A stretch of DNA of 64,000 nucleotides, from assembly GCF_003205515.1 (NCBI RefSeq), contig NZ_KZ826487.1, positions 1 to 64,000 on the forward strand, given 5' to 3'. Positions 56,571 through 64,000 of this stretch are shown piece after piece; positions within the stretch are counted from its first letter, which is position 1; every line of letters begins with the position of its first letter. The notes under the pieces were generated by a model. That model was given only the letters and a program-made list of their open reading frames with translations. It made no database searches and was not told the DNA's origin. The position numbers and the translations under genes are program-made. The DNA comes from Litorivita pollutaquae. GTDB lineage: Bacteria > Pseudomonadota > Alphaproteobacteria > Rhodobacterales > Rhodobacteraceae.

Positions 56571-57314
56571 ATGAGGTTGAACGGGAAAACGGCCATTGTG
56601 ACCGGCGCGGCAAGTGGGTTCGGCGCGGGGATTGCACGCAATTTTATCGCCGAGGGTGCCGAGGTGGTGATCGCGGATGTGAACGCCGCAGGGGCGCAAT
56701 CTCTGGCTTCTGATTTGGGCGCGAAAGCCCATGCGTTTGGCGGTTCGGTTGCTGACAAGGGCGATGTCGAACGTTTGCGCGATCACGCGATAGAGGTCAT
56801 GGGCCGCGTCGACATATTGGTCAATAATGCGGGCGTCACCCATATGCCGACCCCTTTGGAAGAGGTCTCAGAGGAAGATTTTGACCGTGTCTTTGCGGTC
56901 AATTGCAAATCCATTTACCTCATGGCGCAGGCCTTCGTGCCGGTTATGAAGCCGATTGGCGGGGTGATCCTCAACGTGGCGTCGACGGCGGGGTTGAGCC
57001 CGCGTCCCAACCTGAATTGGTATAACGCCTCCAAAGGGTGGGTGATCACCGCGACGAAAACCATGGCTGTCGAATTGGCGCCGCAAGGCATGCGTGTGAA
57101 CGCGCTTTGTCCCGTCGCGGGCGAGACGCCGTTACTGGCCAGTTTTATGGGCGAGGATACGCCAGAAACCCGCGCCAAATTCTTGTCGACGATCCCCTTG
57201 GGGCGGTTCTCAACCCCTGAAGACATGGGCAATGCGGCGGCGTTCCTTTGCTCGGACGAGGCCAGCATGGTCACCGGCGTATGCATGGAGGTGGATGGGG
57301 GGCGCTGTATTTAG
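56571..57314 (+). CDS. SDR-family oxidoreductase
   Basis: A 247-residue classical SDR: TGAASGFGAGIARNFIAEGA, NNAGVTHMPTPLEEVS, active site WYNASKGWVITATKTMAVEL, and C-terminal EASMVTGVCMEVDGGRCI. The start at 56571 follows GAGAGGGAAAAGAAC. Similar to 3-oxoacyl-[acyl-carrier-protein] reductase-like SDRs. It stands alone between the YcaQ-like gene (about 85 bases upstream) and bioM. Substrate unknown. Confidence 0.87.
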   Translation: MRLNGKTAIVTGAASGFGAGIARNFIAEGAEVVIADVNAAGAQSLASDLGAKAHAFGGSVADKGDVERLRDHAIEVMGRVDILVNNAGVTHMPTPLEEVSEEDFDRVFAVNCKSIYLMAQAFVPVMKPIGGVILNVASTAGLSPRPNLNWYNASKGWVITATKTMAVELAPQGMRVNALCPVAGETPLLASFMGEDTPETRAKFLSTIPLGRFSTPEDMGNAAAFLCSDEASMVTGVCMEVDGGRCI

Positions 57315-57385
57315 ACGCATGGAGTTTTGGGCCGGGTGCAAAGAAGCGATTGGCATGGGCCGGTAAATCACGGTATCTGGCGGGC

Positions 57386-58153
57386 ATGACAGATCAATCG
57401 AAGAGTGACGCGCGCTCCGGCGATGCTGTATGCCTGAATGGCATCGTTTTGGAACGGGGCGGAACTGCCTTGTTTGACGGGCTGGATATCGACATGCGGG
57501 CGCGCCGTATCGGGATCGTCGGGCGCAATGGCGCGGGCAAAAGCCAGATGGCGCGTTTGATCGCAGGCCTGACCGCGCCGGACACTGGCAAGGTAACGGT
57601 ATGCGGCGTCGATGTCGCCAAGGACCGGAAAGGCGCGCTCGGCGCGGTGGGAATCCTGTTCCAGAACCCCGATCACCAAATCATTTTCCCCACCGTCGAA
57701 GAGGAGTTGCTCTTTGGCCTGCGGGCGCAGCGGGTGGCGAAATCCGAGGCCTTGGCCAAGATTTCTGTGATGCTCGAAACCGTCGGGCACGGGGATTGGG
57801 GGCCGCGCGCGGTGCATACGCTCTCGGGCGGGCAGAGGCATTTGGTCTGCCTGATGTCGGTTCTGTTGATGCGGCCCAAGGTGATCGTGTTGGACGAGCC
57901 CTTCGCAGGCCTTGACCTTGGCGCGCGCTTGCGGTTGGCGCGGCTATTGGAACGCAGTGATGCGATGATTTTGCATATTTCGCACGATCTGGAGGCGCTC
58001 GAAAGCTATGACGAGGTGCTTTGGATTGATCGACCGGCCGGAGCCCATGAGCCCGCTTATTTGCGGGCGCAAGGACCAGCCAAGGAGGTTTTAACCGCCT
58101 ATCGTGGCGAGATGGAGAAGCGCGGAGGCGGCAATGATTTCACTGACCTCTGA
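57386..58153 (+). CDS. bioM: biotin ECF transporter ATPase BioM
   Basis: A 255-residue ABC ATPase of the energy-coupling-factor class. Walker A is GRNGAGKS (46-53), Q-loop region FQNPDHQIIFPTVEEELLFG (the ECF-typical Q-helix), signature HTLSGGQRHLVCLMSVLLMR, and Walker B VIVLDEPFAGLDL. The start at 57386 (MTDQSKSDARSGD) is chosen by ECF-like N-terminus. The stop lies past the bioN start, overlapping by 20 bases. With bioN and bioY it forms the bioMNY biotin transporter known in Rhodobacter. Confidence 0.92.
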   Translation: MTDQSKSDARSGDAVCLNGIVLERGGTALFDGLDIDMRARRIGIVGRNGAGKSQMARLIAGLTAPDTGKVTVCGVDVAKDRKGALGAVGILFQNPDHQIIFPTVEEELLFGLRAQRVAKSEALAKISVMLETVGHGDWGPRAVHTLSGGQRHLVCLMSVLLMRPKVIVLDEPFAGLDLGARLRLARLLERSDAMILHISHDLEALESYDEVLWIDRPAGAHEPAYLRAQGPAKEVLTAYRGEMEKRGGGNDFTDL

Positions 58154-58742
58154 GACACGCACGCCCTATCACAGCTGGCGCGCGGGGCCGAAGCTGGCGG
58201 CGATGTGTTTGTTTACGCTCGGTTTTTTCTTTGTCGATAGCGCGATTTGGGCGGCGCTGGTTCTGGTTTTCGTTGCGGGGCTGTATTTGTTGGGCGGGAT
58301 GCGTTTCGCCCGCGAGGGGCTGCGCAATCTGCGCCCGATGCTGTGGATTTGCGGGTTGATTTTCGGCTGGCATTTGTATCGCGGCGAGCCTTTGCCAGGG
58401 TTTATCGCGGTGGCCAAACTGACGGTCGCAGTATCCTTGGCCAATTTGGTGACGATGACAACGCAACTGGCGGCCCTCTTGGAGGTTCTGGAACGCGCAA
58501 TGAAGCGAATCGGTATAAGCGCGGCGCTGCGCGGACGGGTGGCCTTGGCCATTGCGCTGGTCATCCGCTTTATTCCGGTGTTGGGCGAAAAAGGCGGGTA
58601 TCTGGCACAGGCATGGCGGGCGCGCTCGCCTAAGCGGGCGGGTTGGCGACTGTTTTTTCCCTTTGCTTTGATTGCGATTGATGACGCGGAGCAGGTCGCC
58701 GATGCGATCCGGGCGCGCGGCGGCGTGACCGAGGCCGAGTGA
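58134..58742 (+). CDS. bioN: biotin ECF transporter transmembrane protein BioN
   Basis: A 202-residue ECF T-component that couples the ATPase to the biotin-binding subunit. It has four or five hydrophobic segments and two Ala-Arg-type coupling motifs, QAWRARSPKRAG and ADAIRARGGV, near the C-terminus, as in other BioN. The start at 58134 overlaps bioM and follows GCGGAGGCGG. Its C-terminus ends 145 bases before bioY. Confidence 0.9.
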   Translation: MISLTSETRTPYHSWRAGPKLAAMCLFTLGFFFVDSAIWAALVLVFVAGLYLLGGMRFAREGLRNLRPMLWICGLIFGWHLYRGEPLPGFIAVAKLTVAVSLANLVTMTTQLAALLEVLERAMKRIGISAALRGRVALAIALVIRFIPVLGEKGGYLAQAWRARSPKRAGWRLFFPFALIAIDDAEQVADAIRARGGVTEAE

Positions 58743-58887
58743 GCGTCGTATCGGGCTTGGTGATCCTCCGGTTCGCGGAAACTACGGTATTCGTGCTAGG
58801 CATTTTGGCGAAGATGGCTTAAACAGCCTTGTAATTAGAAAAGGATGCGGGAAACCCCGCGCCAACACTGGACAGGAACCAATCGTT

Positions 58888-59427
58888 ATGGAACGTAATA
58901 TCACTCTTATCGCGCTGTTTGCAGCGCTGATCGCGGCGCTCGCCATGCTGCCGAAATTCATGCTGGCCTCGGGCGTGCCGATCACGGCGCAAAGCCTTGG
59001 TATCATGTTGGCGGGCACGTTGCTGGGCCCGAAACGTGGGGCCTTGGCAGTGTTGCTGTATCTTGGCTTGGCGGCTGTCGGGCTGCCGATCCTCGCAGGT
59101 GGCAAGGGCGGATTGGCGCCGTTTATGGGCATCACGGCTGGCTACCTTGCCGGTTTTGTCGCTGCGGCTTTTGTTGCGGGTTTGCTCGCACAGAAATGGC
59201 GCGAAAAAGGCGGGGCCATCTTGCCTGCGCTGGCGGCCTTTATTGGCGGGATTGTGGTGCTACACGCATTCGGGATTGTCGGCATGGCAGCTTATGCGGA
59301 TGTCAGCCTTGCTGCGGCTTCGGTTTGGGCCGTGCCGTTCCTGATCGGAGATGCGATCAAAGCGGTTCTCGCGGGATTGATCACCCAAGCCGTGATGCGC
59401 GCGCGTCCCGGCTTGGCCAAAGCCTAA
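58888..59427 (+). CDS. bioY: biotin-binding S-component BioY
   Basis: A 179-residue integral membrane S-component that binds biotin for the BioMN complex. Motifs are SGVPITAQSLGIMLAGTLLG, LGLAAVGLPILAGGKGG (the GG-K-G loop typical of BioY), GYLAGFVAAAFVAG and the C-terminal LIGDAIKAVLAGLI. It starts behind CAGGAACC. No BioR box (TTATnnATAA) was seen upstream of bioM or bioY. A terminator lies at 59452-59480. Confidence 0.93.
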   Translation: MERNITLIALFAALIAALAMLPKFMLASGVPITAQSLGIMLAGTLLGPKRGALAVLLYLGLAAVGLPILAGGKGGLAPFMGITAGYLAGFVAAAFVAGLLAQKWREKGGAILPALAAFIGGIVVLHAFGIVGMAAYADVSLAAASVWAVPFLIGDAIKAVLAGLITQAVMRARPGLAKA

Positions 59428-59451
59428 CTCGTACCCCAATAAAAGACATCG

Positions 59452-59480
59452 AAACGCGCGGTCCTTGTGGCGGCGCGTTT
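59452..59480 (+). terminator. terminator after bioY
   Basis: AAACGCGC (59452-59459) and GCGCGTTT (59473-59480) pair over 8 bp around a 13-base loop, followed by TGCGTTT. Weak T-run; moderate confidence. Confidence 0.5.
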
Positions 59481-59530
59481 TGCGTTTGACTGAGGGTCAC
59501 GCTATTGATGCGGATGCTGCAGGACAATAA

Positions 59531-59562
59531 AAAAGGGCGGCGCGATATCGATCGCGTCGCCC
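59531..59562 (-). terminator. terminator of the PcaF-like thiolase gene
   Basis: GGGCGGCGCGAT and ATCGCGTCGCCC pair over 12 bp with one G-T wobble. On the reverse-strand transcript it is followed by a T6 run, a classic rho-independent terminator, 25 bases beyond the stop. Confidence 0.8.
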
Positions 59563-59587
59563 TCTTGTTTTCTACGCGCGGGGGCGG

Positions 59588-60781
59588 TTAAACCGCCTCG
59601 AGCATGAGCGAAATACCTTGCCCAACGCCGATGCACATGGTGCAGATGGCGCGTTTCATCGAATTCTCCTGAAGGGTGATCGCCGCCGTAAGCGCCAAGC
59701 GCGCGCCGGACATGCCAAGAGGGTGACCCAAGGCAATCGCGCCGCCATGCGGGTTCACATGATCCGCGTCATCGGCCAATCCAAGATCGCGCGTCACCGC
59801 AAGCCCCTGAGCGGCGAATGCTTCGTTCAGTTCGATCGTGTCGATGTCGCCGATGGTGGTGCCGGTCAATTCCAGCAGTTTTTTCGTCGCGGGCGCCGGG
59901 CCAAATCCCATAATACGTGGCGGCAGGCCCGCCGTGGTCATGGCGCCGATTTTCGCCTTGGGAGTCAGGCCGTATTTCTCGACGGCAGCCGCCGAGGCGA
60001 TGATAATCGCGCAAGCGCCGTCATTGACGCCCGATGCATTGCCAGCGGTGACGCTGCCGCCCTCGCGGAAGGGTGTATTGAGTGCGGCGAGCTTTTCCAT
60101 CGTTGTGGCACGCGGGTGCTCGTCGGTGTCGAAAATGATCGGGTCGCCTTTGCGTTGCGGCAAAGACACCGGTGCGATTTCGCGGGACAGACGGCCCGAG
60201 GCAATGGCCGCCGCTGCGCGTTCTTGTGAGGCCAATGCAAAGGCGTCTTGCGCTTCGCGCGAGATATCGAACATTTCGGCGACGTTCTCGGCGGTTTCGG
60301 GCATGGAATCCGTGCCGTATGCCTTATGCATCGCTTTGTTGATGAAACGCCAACCGATGGTGGTGTCGTAAATTTCGGCGCGGCGGGAGAAGGCGCTGTC
60401 GGCTTTGGGCATCACCAAAGGCGCGCGGCTCATGCTTTCGACGCCGCCGGCCATCACGACCTCGACCTCGCCGGAGCGCACGGCGCGCGCGGCGGTGCCG
60501 ACGGCATCAAGGCCCGAACCGCAAAGCCGGTTCATCGTCACGCCCGGCACCTCTTCGCCAAGCCCGGCCAGCAAGGCCGACATGCGCGCGACGTTGCGGT
60601 TGTCTTCGCCTGCCTGGTTGGCGCATCCCATAATGACCTCGTCAATCTGCAACCCGCTCAGCGGTGCGGTGACTTCGCGCATCACATGGGCCAGCATATC
60701 ATCCGGGCGTATACCGGACAGCGAACCGCCATAGCGGCCGATTGGTGTGCGCAATCCTTCACATAGAAATACATCTCTCAT
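59588..60781 (-). CDS. pcaF: 3-oxoadipyl-CoA thiolase-like acetyl-CoA acyltransferase
   Basis: A 397-residue thiolase. The reactive cysteine is in NRLCGSGLDAVGTAARAV, the catalytic histidine in NPHGGAIALGHPLGMSGARL, and the second cysteine in CTMCIGVGQGISLM. The N-terminus DVFLCEGLRTPIGRYGGSLS and the FGPAPATKKLLELTG region are close to PcaF/PaaJ-type enzymes, which cleave 3-oxoadipyl-CoA in aromatic catabolism; the call relies on overall pattern. It stands alone: no pcaIJ or paa genes adjoin. The start at 60781 follows ACGAGGA. It is divergent from DUF2794 across 245 bases with no other gene. Confidence 0.85.
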   Translation of the reverse strand: MRDVFLCEGLRTPIGRYGGSLSGIRPDDMLAHVMREVTAPLSGLQIDEVIMGCANQAGEDNRNVARMSALLAGLGEEVPGVTMNRLCGSGLDAVGTAARAVRSGEVEVVMAGGVESMSRAPLVMPKADSAFSRRAEIYDTTIGWRFINKAMHKAYGTDSMPETAENVAEMFDISREAQDAFALASQERAAAAIASGRLSREIAPVSLPQRKGDPIIFDTDEHPRATTMEKLAALNTPFREGGSVTAGNASGVNDGACAIIIASAAAVEKYGLTPKAKIGAMTTAGLPPRIMGFGPAPATKKLLELTGTTIGDIDTIELNEAFAAQGLAVTRDLGLADDADHVNPHGGAIALGHPLGMSGARLALTAAITLQENSMKRAICTMCIGVGQGISLMLEAV

Positions 60782-61026
60782 CGGGTCGAAATCCTCGTAT
60801 TAGGGCGCGGTAGTCGCGCGTAAGCCTGTAAAAAGGCGCTGAAAATTGTGGCACATGGATAACAGCAGAAGTAAATTCCGCAAGTGTGCCAGTGGGAAAA
60901 AGCAACCCATTCAGACCTGTGCATATTGCCACCCGGCACGGCAAAATGCGTTGTGCGCCGGATGGTCATGCAAACAAATGCACGAAACCTCTTGATTGGC
61001 GCTCCATTCGGCGCAACTCTTGCATT
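60782..61026. other. divergent intergenic region, pcaF / DUF2794
   Basis: Regulatory space for both genes. A wide dyad, GTGGCACA with TGTGCCA further right (about 60848-60890), is present. A DnaA-box-like TGGATAACA on the plus strand was judged chance. No gene seen. Confidence 0.35.
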
Positions 61027-61380
61027 ATGAGCTTTGAACCCCCCATCCCATTCCCGCGCGCAGGACAGGCAAAACCCGCGCCGCAAGTGGCTTTCCATCG
61101 CACCGAACTCGGCCCCATCCTGTCGCTCTACGGGCGCATGGTCGCGGCGGGGGAATGGCGCGATTACGGCATTTCCTGTTTACGCGAGGTGGCGGTGTTT
61201 TCGGTGTTCCGGCGCACGGCAGAGCACCCGCTTTACCGGATTGAAAAACGGCCAAAACTGCGCGGGCGTCAGGGGCTTTATGCCTTGATTGGGGCGGACG
61301 GGCAGGTTTTGAAACGTGGACATGATCTGGCGGGTATATTGCAGGTGCTTGAACGCAAGTTGATCCGCGCGGTGAAATAA
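61027..61380 (+). CDS. DUF2794-family protein
   Basis: A 117-residue protein of a small family almost confined to alphaproteobacteria. Conserved features visible are VAFHRTELGPILSLYGRMVA, GEWRDYGISCLREVAVFSVF, YRIEKRPKLRGRQGLYALIG and the basic C-terminus. No transmembrane segment or known catalytic motif is apparent, and no function is established. The ATG at 61027 was chosen because the frame upstream (47 codons) lacks similarity; no strong ribosome site is visible. Single gene. Confidence 0.85.
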   Translation: MSFEPPIPFPRAGQAKPAPQVAFHRTELGPILSLYGRMVAAGEWRDYGISCLREVAVFSVFRRTAEHPLYRIEKRPKLRGRQGLYALIGADGQVLKRGHDLAGILQVLERKLIRAVK

Positions 61381-61447
61381 TCTGCGGGTCCGGCGCCCGC
61401 CGTTCAATAGGGTCTTTGCAGCATCTGCCGTAAGTGGGGTTGCCGTA

Positions 61448-62311
61448 TTATGCCCGCCGGTGCGCGATGATGGGGCCGCCATCTTGTGCCTTGATCCGCG
61501 CGATGGCCTCGGGCAGATGCTCATAGGCCACGGCCATGTGATGGGCATTGGCATGAATGATCCTCCCATCGCCCAGTGCGATCGCCACATGGCCTTTCCA
61601 AAACAACACATCATTGCGCTGTGGGGCGCTGCCTATTTGGATCGCCGCGCCAAAGCTCTCCGCTTGCATGTCGCTGTCCGCAGGGGCGGCAATGCCGCAG
61701 GCGCCAAACGCGGCCTGCACCAAACCAGAGCAATCAATGCCATAGGATGAATTTCCACCCCAAAGGTAGGGTGTCCCCAAAAGGCGTTCGGCCACTGCGG
61801 CGGGGTCGGTTTCATAATCGGCAACGGGGCGCAGATGTGTGCGGGGGACATAGCCATGGTTGGTGGCGGCGAATCTTTCGGTGCCATCATCATGCCGCAG
61901 GGCAAGGCGGGCACCATGGCTCAGAGCCGCGCGCTCGCGGGTTTTGAAATCGGGGCGATCATAGGCATGGCTGGCCCGCGCGGCGATCCAATGGGTTGCC
62001 GGGGTCACATCGCCCAACTGTGTCGCGGCCACATAGCCGACATATCCATCGCGGGCGTTTTGAACGAAGGCCCAGCCGTCCTGCTCCTCAAGGCAAAGCA
62101 CCTCTTGGCCGACGAGCAACTGCCGCTCTCGCGCGCCCTCTGGCGCGATCAACAGATCGGCCAGAGGGGCGGTGATTTGGCGTGCCGTTCCAGCGGTGAA
62201 ACGCACCCCTTCGATATGCCCGCGCAGCGTTTCAAGCGCGACGCGGCCATTGGCCGGCCACATCCTTGGGTCGGGCTTTTCGCAAAGCGTGTCGCCACGC
62301 GGCGTGCTCAT
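61448..62311 (-). CDS. NlpC/P60-family cell-wall hydrolase with SH3-like region
   Basis: A 287-residue protein. The C-terminal NlpC/P60 cysteine-peptidase domain has GTPYLWGGNSSYGIDCSGLV (catalytic Cys) and LFWKGHVAIALGDGRIIHAN (catalytic His), followed by a third polar residue. The N-terminal 150 residues contain an SH3-like region (EEQDGWAFVQNARDGYVGYV). Such enzymes cut cell-wall peptides, often gamma-D-glutamyl links. No signal peptide is visible, so a cytoplasmic peptidase is possible. The start overlaps the leucyl aminopeptidase stop by 4 bases (ATGA), suggesting coordinated peptide breakdown. Confidence 0.9.
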   Translation of the reverse strand: MSTPRGDTLCEKPDPRMWPANGRVALETLRGHIEGVRFTAGTARQITAPLADLLIAPEGARERQLLVGQEVLCLEEQDGWAFVQNARDGYVGYVAATQLGDVTPATHWIAARASHAYDRPDFKTRERAALSHGARLALRHDDGTERFAATNHGYVPRTHLRPVADYETDPAAVAERLLGTPYLWGGNSSYGIDCSGLVQAAFGACGIAAPADSDMQAESFGAAIQIGSAPQRNDVLFWKGHVAIALGDGRIIHANAHHMAVAYEHLPEAIARIKAQDGGPIIAHRRA

Positions 62312-63723
62312 AGGTCCAGCATGTCGGGCAGGGCGGCAAGGATTGCCCGCGCGCCCATGCCGACGCCACCCTTGGGGCGGGCAGGTTTGGCCTTAGGGTT
62401 CCAACCATAGATGTCGAAATGGGTGTAGCGCGCGGTATCTCCGGCAAAACGGCGTAGAAACAGCGCGGCGGTGATTGCGCCGCCAAACCCGCCCGACGGC
62501 GCATTGTCGAGGTCGGCAATCCCGGGTTCGAGATCGCTTTCATAAGGCGCCCAGAACGGCAAGCGCCAGACCGGATCGGCAACCGCTTGCGCGGCGGCGT
62601 CCAAGGCATTTGCAATCTGCGCATCATCGGTGAAATAGGGGGCGAGATCGGGGCCGACGGCCACCCGCGCCGCGCCGGTGAGCGTAGCCATAGAAATCAT
62701 CAGATCCGGGGTCTCTTCGGCGCCATAGGTCAGGGCGTCGCCCAATACCAGCCGTCCTTCTGCATCGGTGTTGTTGATCTCGACGCTGAGACCCTTGCGC
62801 GAGGCAAGGATATCGCCGGGCCGGAAGGCATTGCCCGCCACCGCATTTTCGACGGCGGGGATGAGCACCCGCAATTGTAGCGGCATCTTTTGCGCCATGA
62901 TCATTTGTGCCAGACCCAGCACCGTCGCCGCGCCGCCCATGTCCTTTTTCATCAACCCCATAGAGGCACCGGGTTTGAGGTTCAGCCCGCCGGTGTCAAA
63001 ACACACCCCCTTGCCAACCAAGGTCAGCTTTGGCCCCGCCGTGCCCCAGCGCATATCGATCAGGCGGGGGGCATGTTCGGCGGCGCGGCCCACCGCGTGG
63101 ATCATCGGGAAATTTTTCTCCAACAGGTCCGCGCCGGTGATCACGGTGATATCGGCATCGAACCGTGCGGCGAGCGTGACGCAGGCCGCTTCCAGATCCG
63201 CCGGCCCCATATCGCTGGCCGGTGTGTTGATAAGATCGCGGGTTAAGGCTTCGGCTTCGGCAATCGCCTCGATTCGCGCCGCGTCCAGACCTTCGGGCGC
63301 GACAAGGCTAGCGCCACGGGATTTTTGCGTGGCATAGCGGTCAAACCGATAACCGGCCAAGAGCCATCCCAGCGCCTCATGCTCTAAGGTATCTGAGCAG
63401 CCTTCGGGCAATCCGCCGGTGAGGCGATAGGTGCCTTCGGGCAAAGATTGCGCCGCAGCGGCCAGATGGAACCGCCCGCGTATCCGTGCAGAGGCATCGC
63501 CAAACCCGACCACAGCAAAGATCGGCGTGCCGTTTGCGCCGGGCACCAAAAGCGAAGCGCCGAGCGCGCCGGTGAAACCGCTGGCTTTGACCCACGCCGC
63601 TGCCGCTGTATCAAGCGTCTGGCACCATGCGTCGACGGCCGAACGTTCAATTACATACAGCGGCAAAGCCCCGGCAATATCGGAGGCATCAGTGGCAAAG
63701 CGCATAGCATTGGTGTCGGGCAT
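62308..63723 (-). CDS. leucyl aminopeptidase family protein (M17)
   Basis: A 471-residue M17 aminopeptidase with two catalytic metals. Motifs are VGKGVCFDTGGLNLKPGASM with the catalytic Lys and metal Asp, KKDMGGAATVLGLAQ, and the signature NTDAEGRLVLGDALTYG. The start at 63723 (MPDTNAMRFATD) follows CAAGGAT; an 18-residue upstream extension is not needed. It removes N-terminal residues from peptides in the cytoplasm. Its stop overlaps the NlpC/P60 start, a tight two-gene unit common in Rhodobacterales. Confidence 0.93.
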   Translation of the reverse strand: MPDTNAMRFATDASDIAGALPLYVIERSAVDAWCQTLDTAAAAWVKASGFTGALGASLLVPGANGTPIFAVVGFGDASARIRGRFHLAAAAQSLPEGTYRLTGGLPEGCSDTLEHEALGWLLAGYRFDRYATQKSRGASLVAPEGLDAARIEAIAEAEALTRDLINTPASDMGPADLEAACVTLAARFDADITVITGADLLEKNFPMIHAVGRAAEHAPRLIDMRWGTAGPKLTLVGKGVCFDTGGLNLKPGASMGLMKKDMGGAATVLGLAQMIMAQKMPLQLRVLIPAVENAVAGNAFRPGDILASRKGLSVEINNTDAEGRLVLGDALTYGAEETPDLMISMATLTGAARVAVGPDLAPYFTDDAQIANALDAAAQAVADPVWRLPFWAPYESDLEPGIADLDNAPSGGFGGAITAALFLRRFAGDTARYTHFDIYGWNPKAKPARPKGGVGMGARAILAALPDMLDL

Positions 63724-63867
63724 GGTCGGATCCTTGCAAAGGGCGACAGCGGGCTGCCGCGGGGCTCTTTTCCGCAACAGCCTAGCCGCTCTGGCAGCGC
63801 CTGCAAGGGATCAAATCATCCGGCGCGAGGCCCGGCGCGATAGAAACCGCGACACCCTGCCTCAGGA

Positions 63868-64000
63868 TCAGATCGACAAATCCTGTAAATTCCATATCGC
63901 AGTCAGGGATTCTTCACCGATGCGCAACAGCCGCGTTAAGGTTGCGGCCAATGCAGGACCATCGCCATCGTCGATGCAATGGGTCACATCCTTGGCCACC
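63868..64000 (-). CDS. C-terminal fragment of an unidentified protein
   Basis: The reverse strand is open from the right edge to a TGA at 63868-63870, about 44 codons, ending VAKDVTHCIDDGDGPALAAT then LTRLLRIGEESLTAIWNLQD and LSI. The codon use is normal and a clean stop is present, so it is probably the end of a real gene that starts beyond the window. No family was recognised. Confidence 0.45.
   Translation of the reverse strand, partial: VAKDVTHCIDDGDGPALAATLTRLLRIGEESLTAIWNLQDLSI

Noticed and set aside
60852-60860. DnaA-box-like TGGATAACA in the pcaF divergent region
   Set aside because: Isolated partial match far from the replication genes.

Overview
The window is chromosomal DNA of an alphaproteobacterium, most likely a Rhodobacteraceae member (Roseobacter group). 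This rests on the dnaA-dnaN-recF-gyrB block beside rpsT, the DUF2794 protein, the mutM/ubiE/ubiB neighbourhood, the bioMNY order, many acyl-CoA genes, and a fairly high GC content with alphaproteobacterial codon use. No rRNA, tRNA, CRISPR array or phage block was seen.

Layout. 0-0.6 kb: the end of an IS3-family insertion sequence that has cut a small gene, possibly an MBL-fold hydrolase. 0.6-9.7 kb, leftward: gyrB, a LysE-type exporter, recF, dnaN, dnaA, a 590-base intergenic region that is the best origin candidate here, rpsT and an enoyl-CoA hydratase. 9.7-16 kb: mutM (leftward), then rightward ubiE-ubiB (ubiquinone) and a yjbH-yjbF pair (envelope/exopolysaccharide). 16.3-20.7 kb: a beta-oxidation operon of a multifunctional FadJ/PimF-like protein and two acyl-CoA dehydrogenases resembling PimC and PimD. 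20.7-28.1 kb, leftward: a second acyl-CoA block (reductase, thioesterase, phosphotransferase, histidine phosphatase, thiolase, SDR, MaoC hydratase, SDR) headed by a decayed acyl-CoA dehydrogenase. 28.2-33.2 kb: a complete Liv-type ABC importer (SBP-H-M-G-F). 33.3-43.6 kb: chorismate mutase, an acyl-CoA ligase, a quinone-oxidoreductase-like enzyme, an FMN reductase, then an IclR regulator with two acyl-CoA ligases and two SDRs. 43.7-46.7 kb: fbp, fba and rpe (gluconeogenic/Calvin-type carbon metabolism; no Rubisco in view). 46.7-55.3 kb: a PAS-LuxR regulator divergent from an M20 amidohydrolase, a Dpp/Opp-type ABC importer and an aldehyde dehydrogenase. 55.3-57.3 kb: a YcaQ-like protein and an SDR. 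57.4-59.4 kb: bioM-bioN-bioY biotin uptake. 59.6-64 kb: a PcaF-like thiolase, a DUF2794 gene, an NlpC/P60 protein coupled to a leucyl aminopeptidase, and the end of an unidentified gene.

Taken together this is core replication DNA next to catabolic modules suited to a marine or soil heterotroph that imports amino-acid-like and peptide-like solutes and degrades acyl and perhaps aromatic acids through CoA thioesters. No clearly novel defence or mobile system was seen. The most useful leads are regulatory: a 15-bp dyad shared by two acyl-CoA/transport promoters, TTTCCGC half-sites repeated around the IclR cluster, and the dnaA-rpsT intergenic region. Others are the decayed acyl-CoA dehydrogenase, the IS-disrupted gene, a LivF protein with arginine in place of the Walker A lysine, and the hydrolase-transporter-dehydrogenase cluster with unknown substrate.
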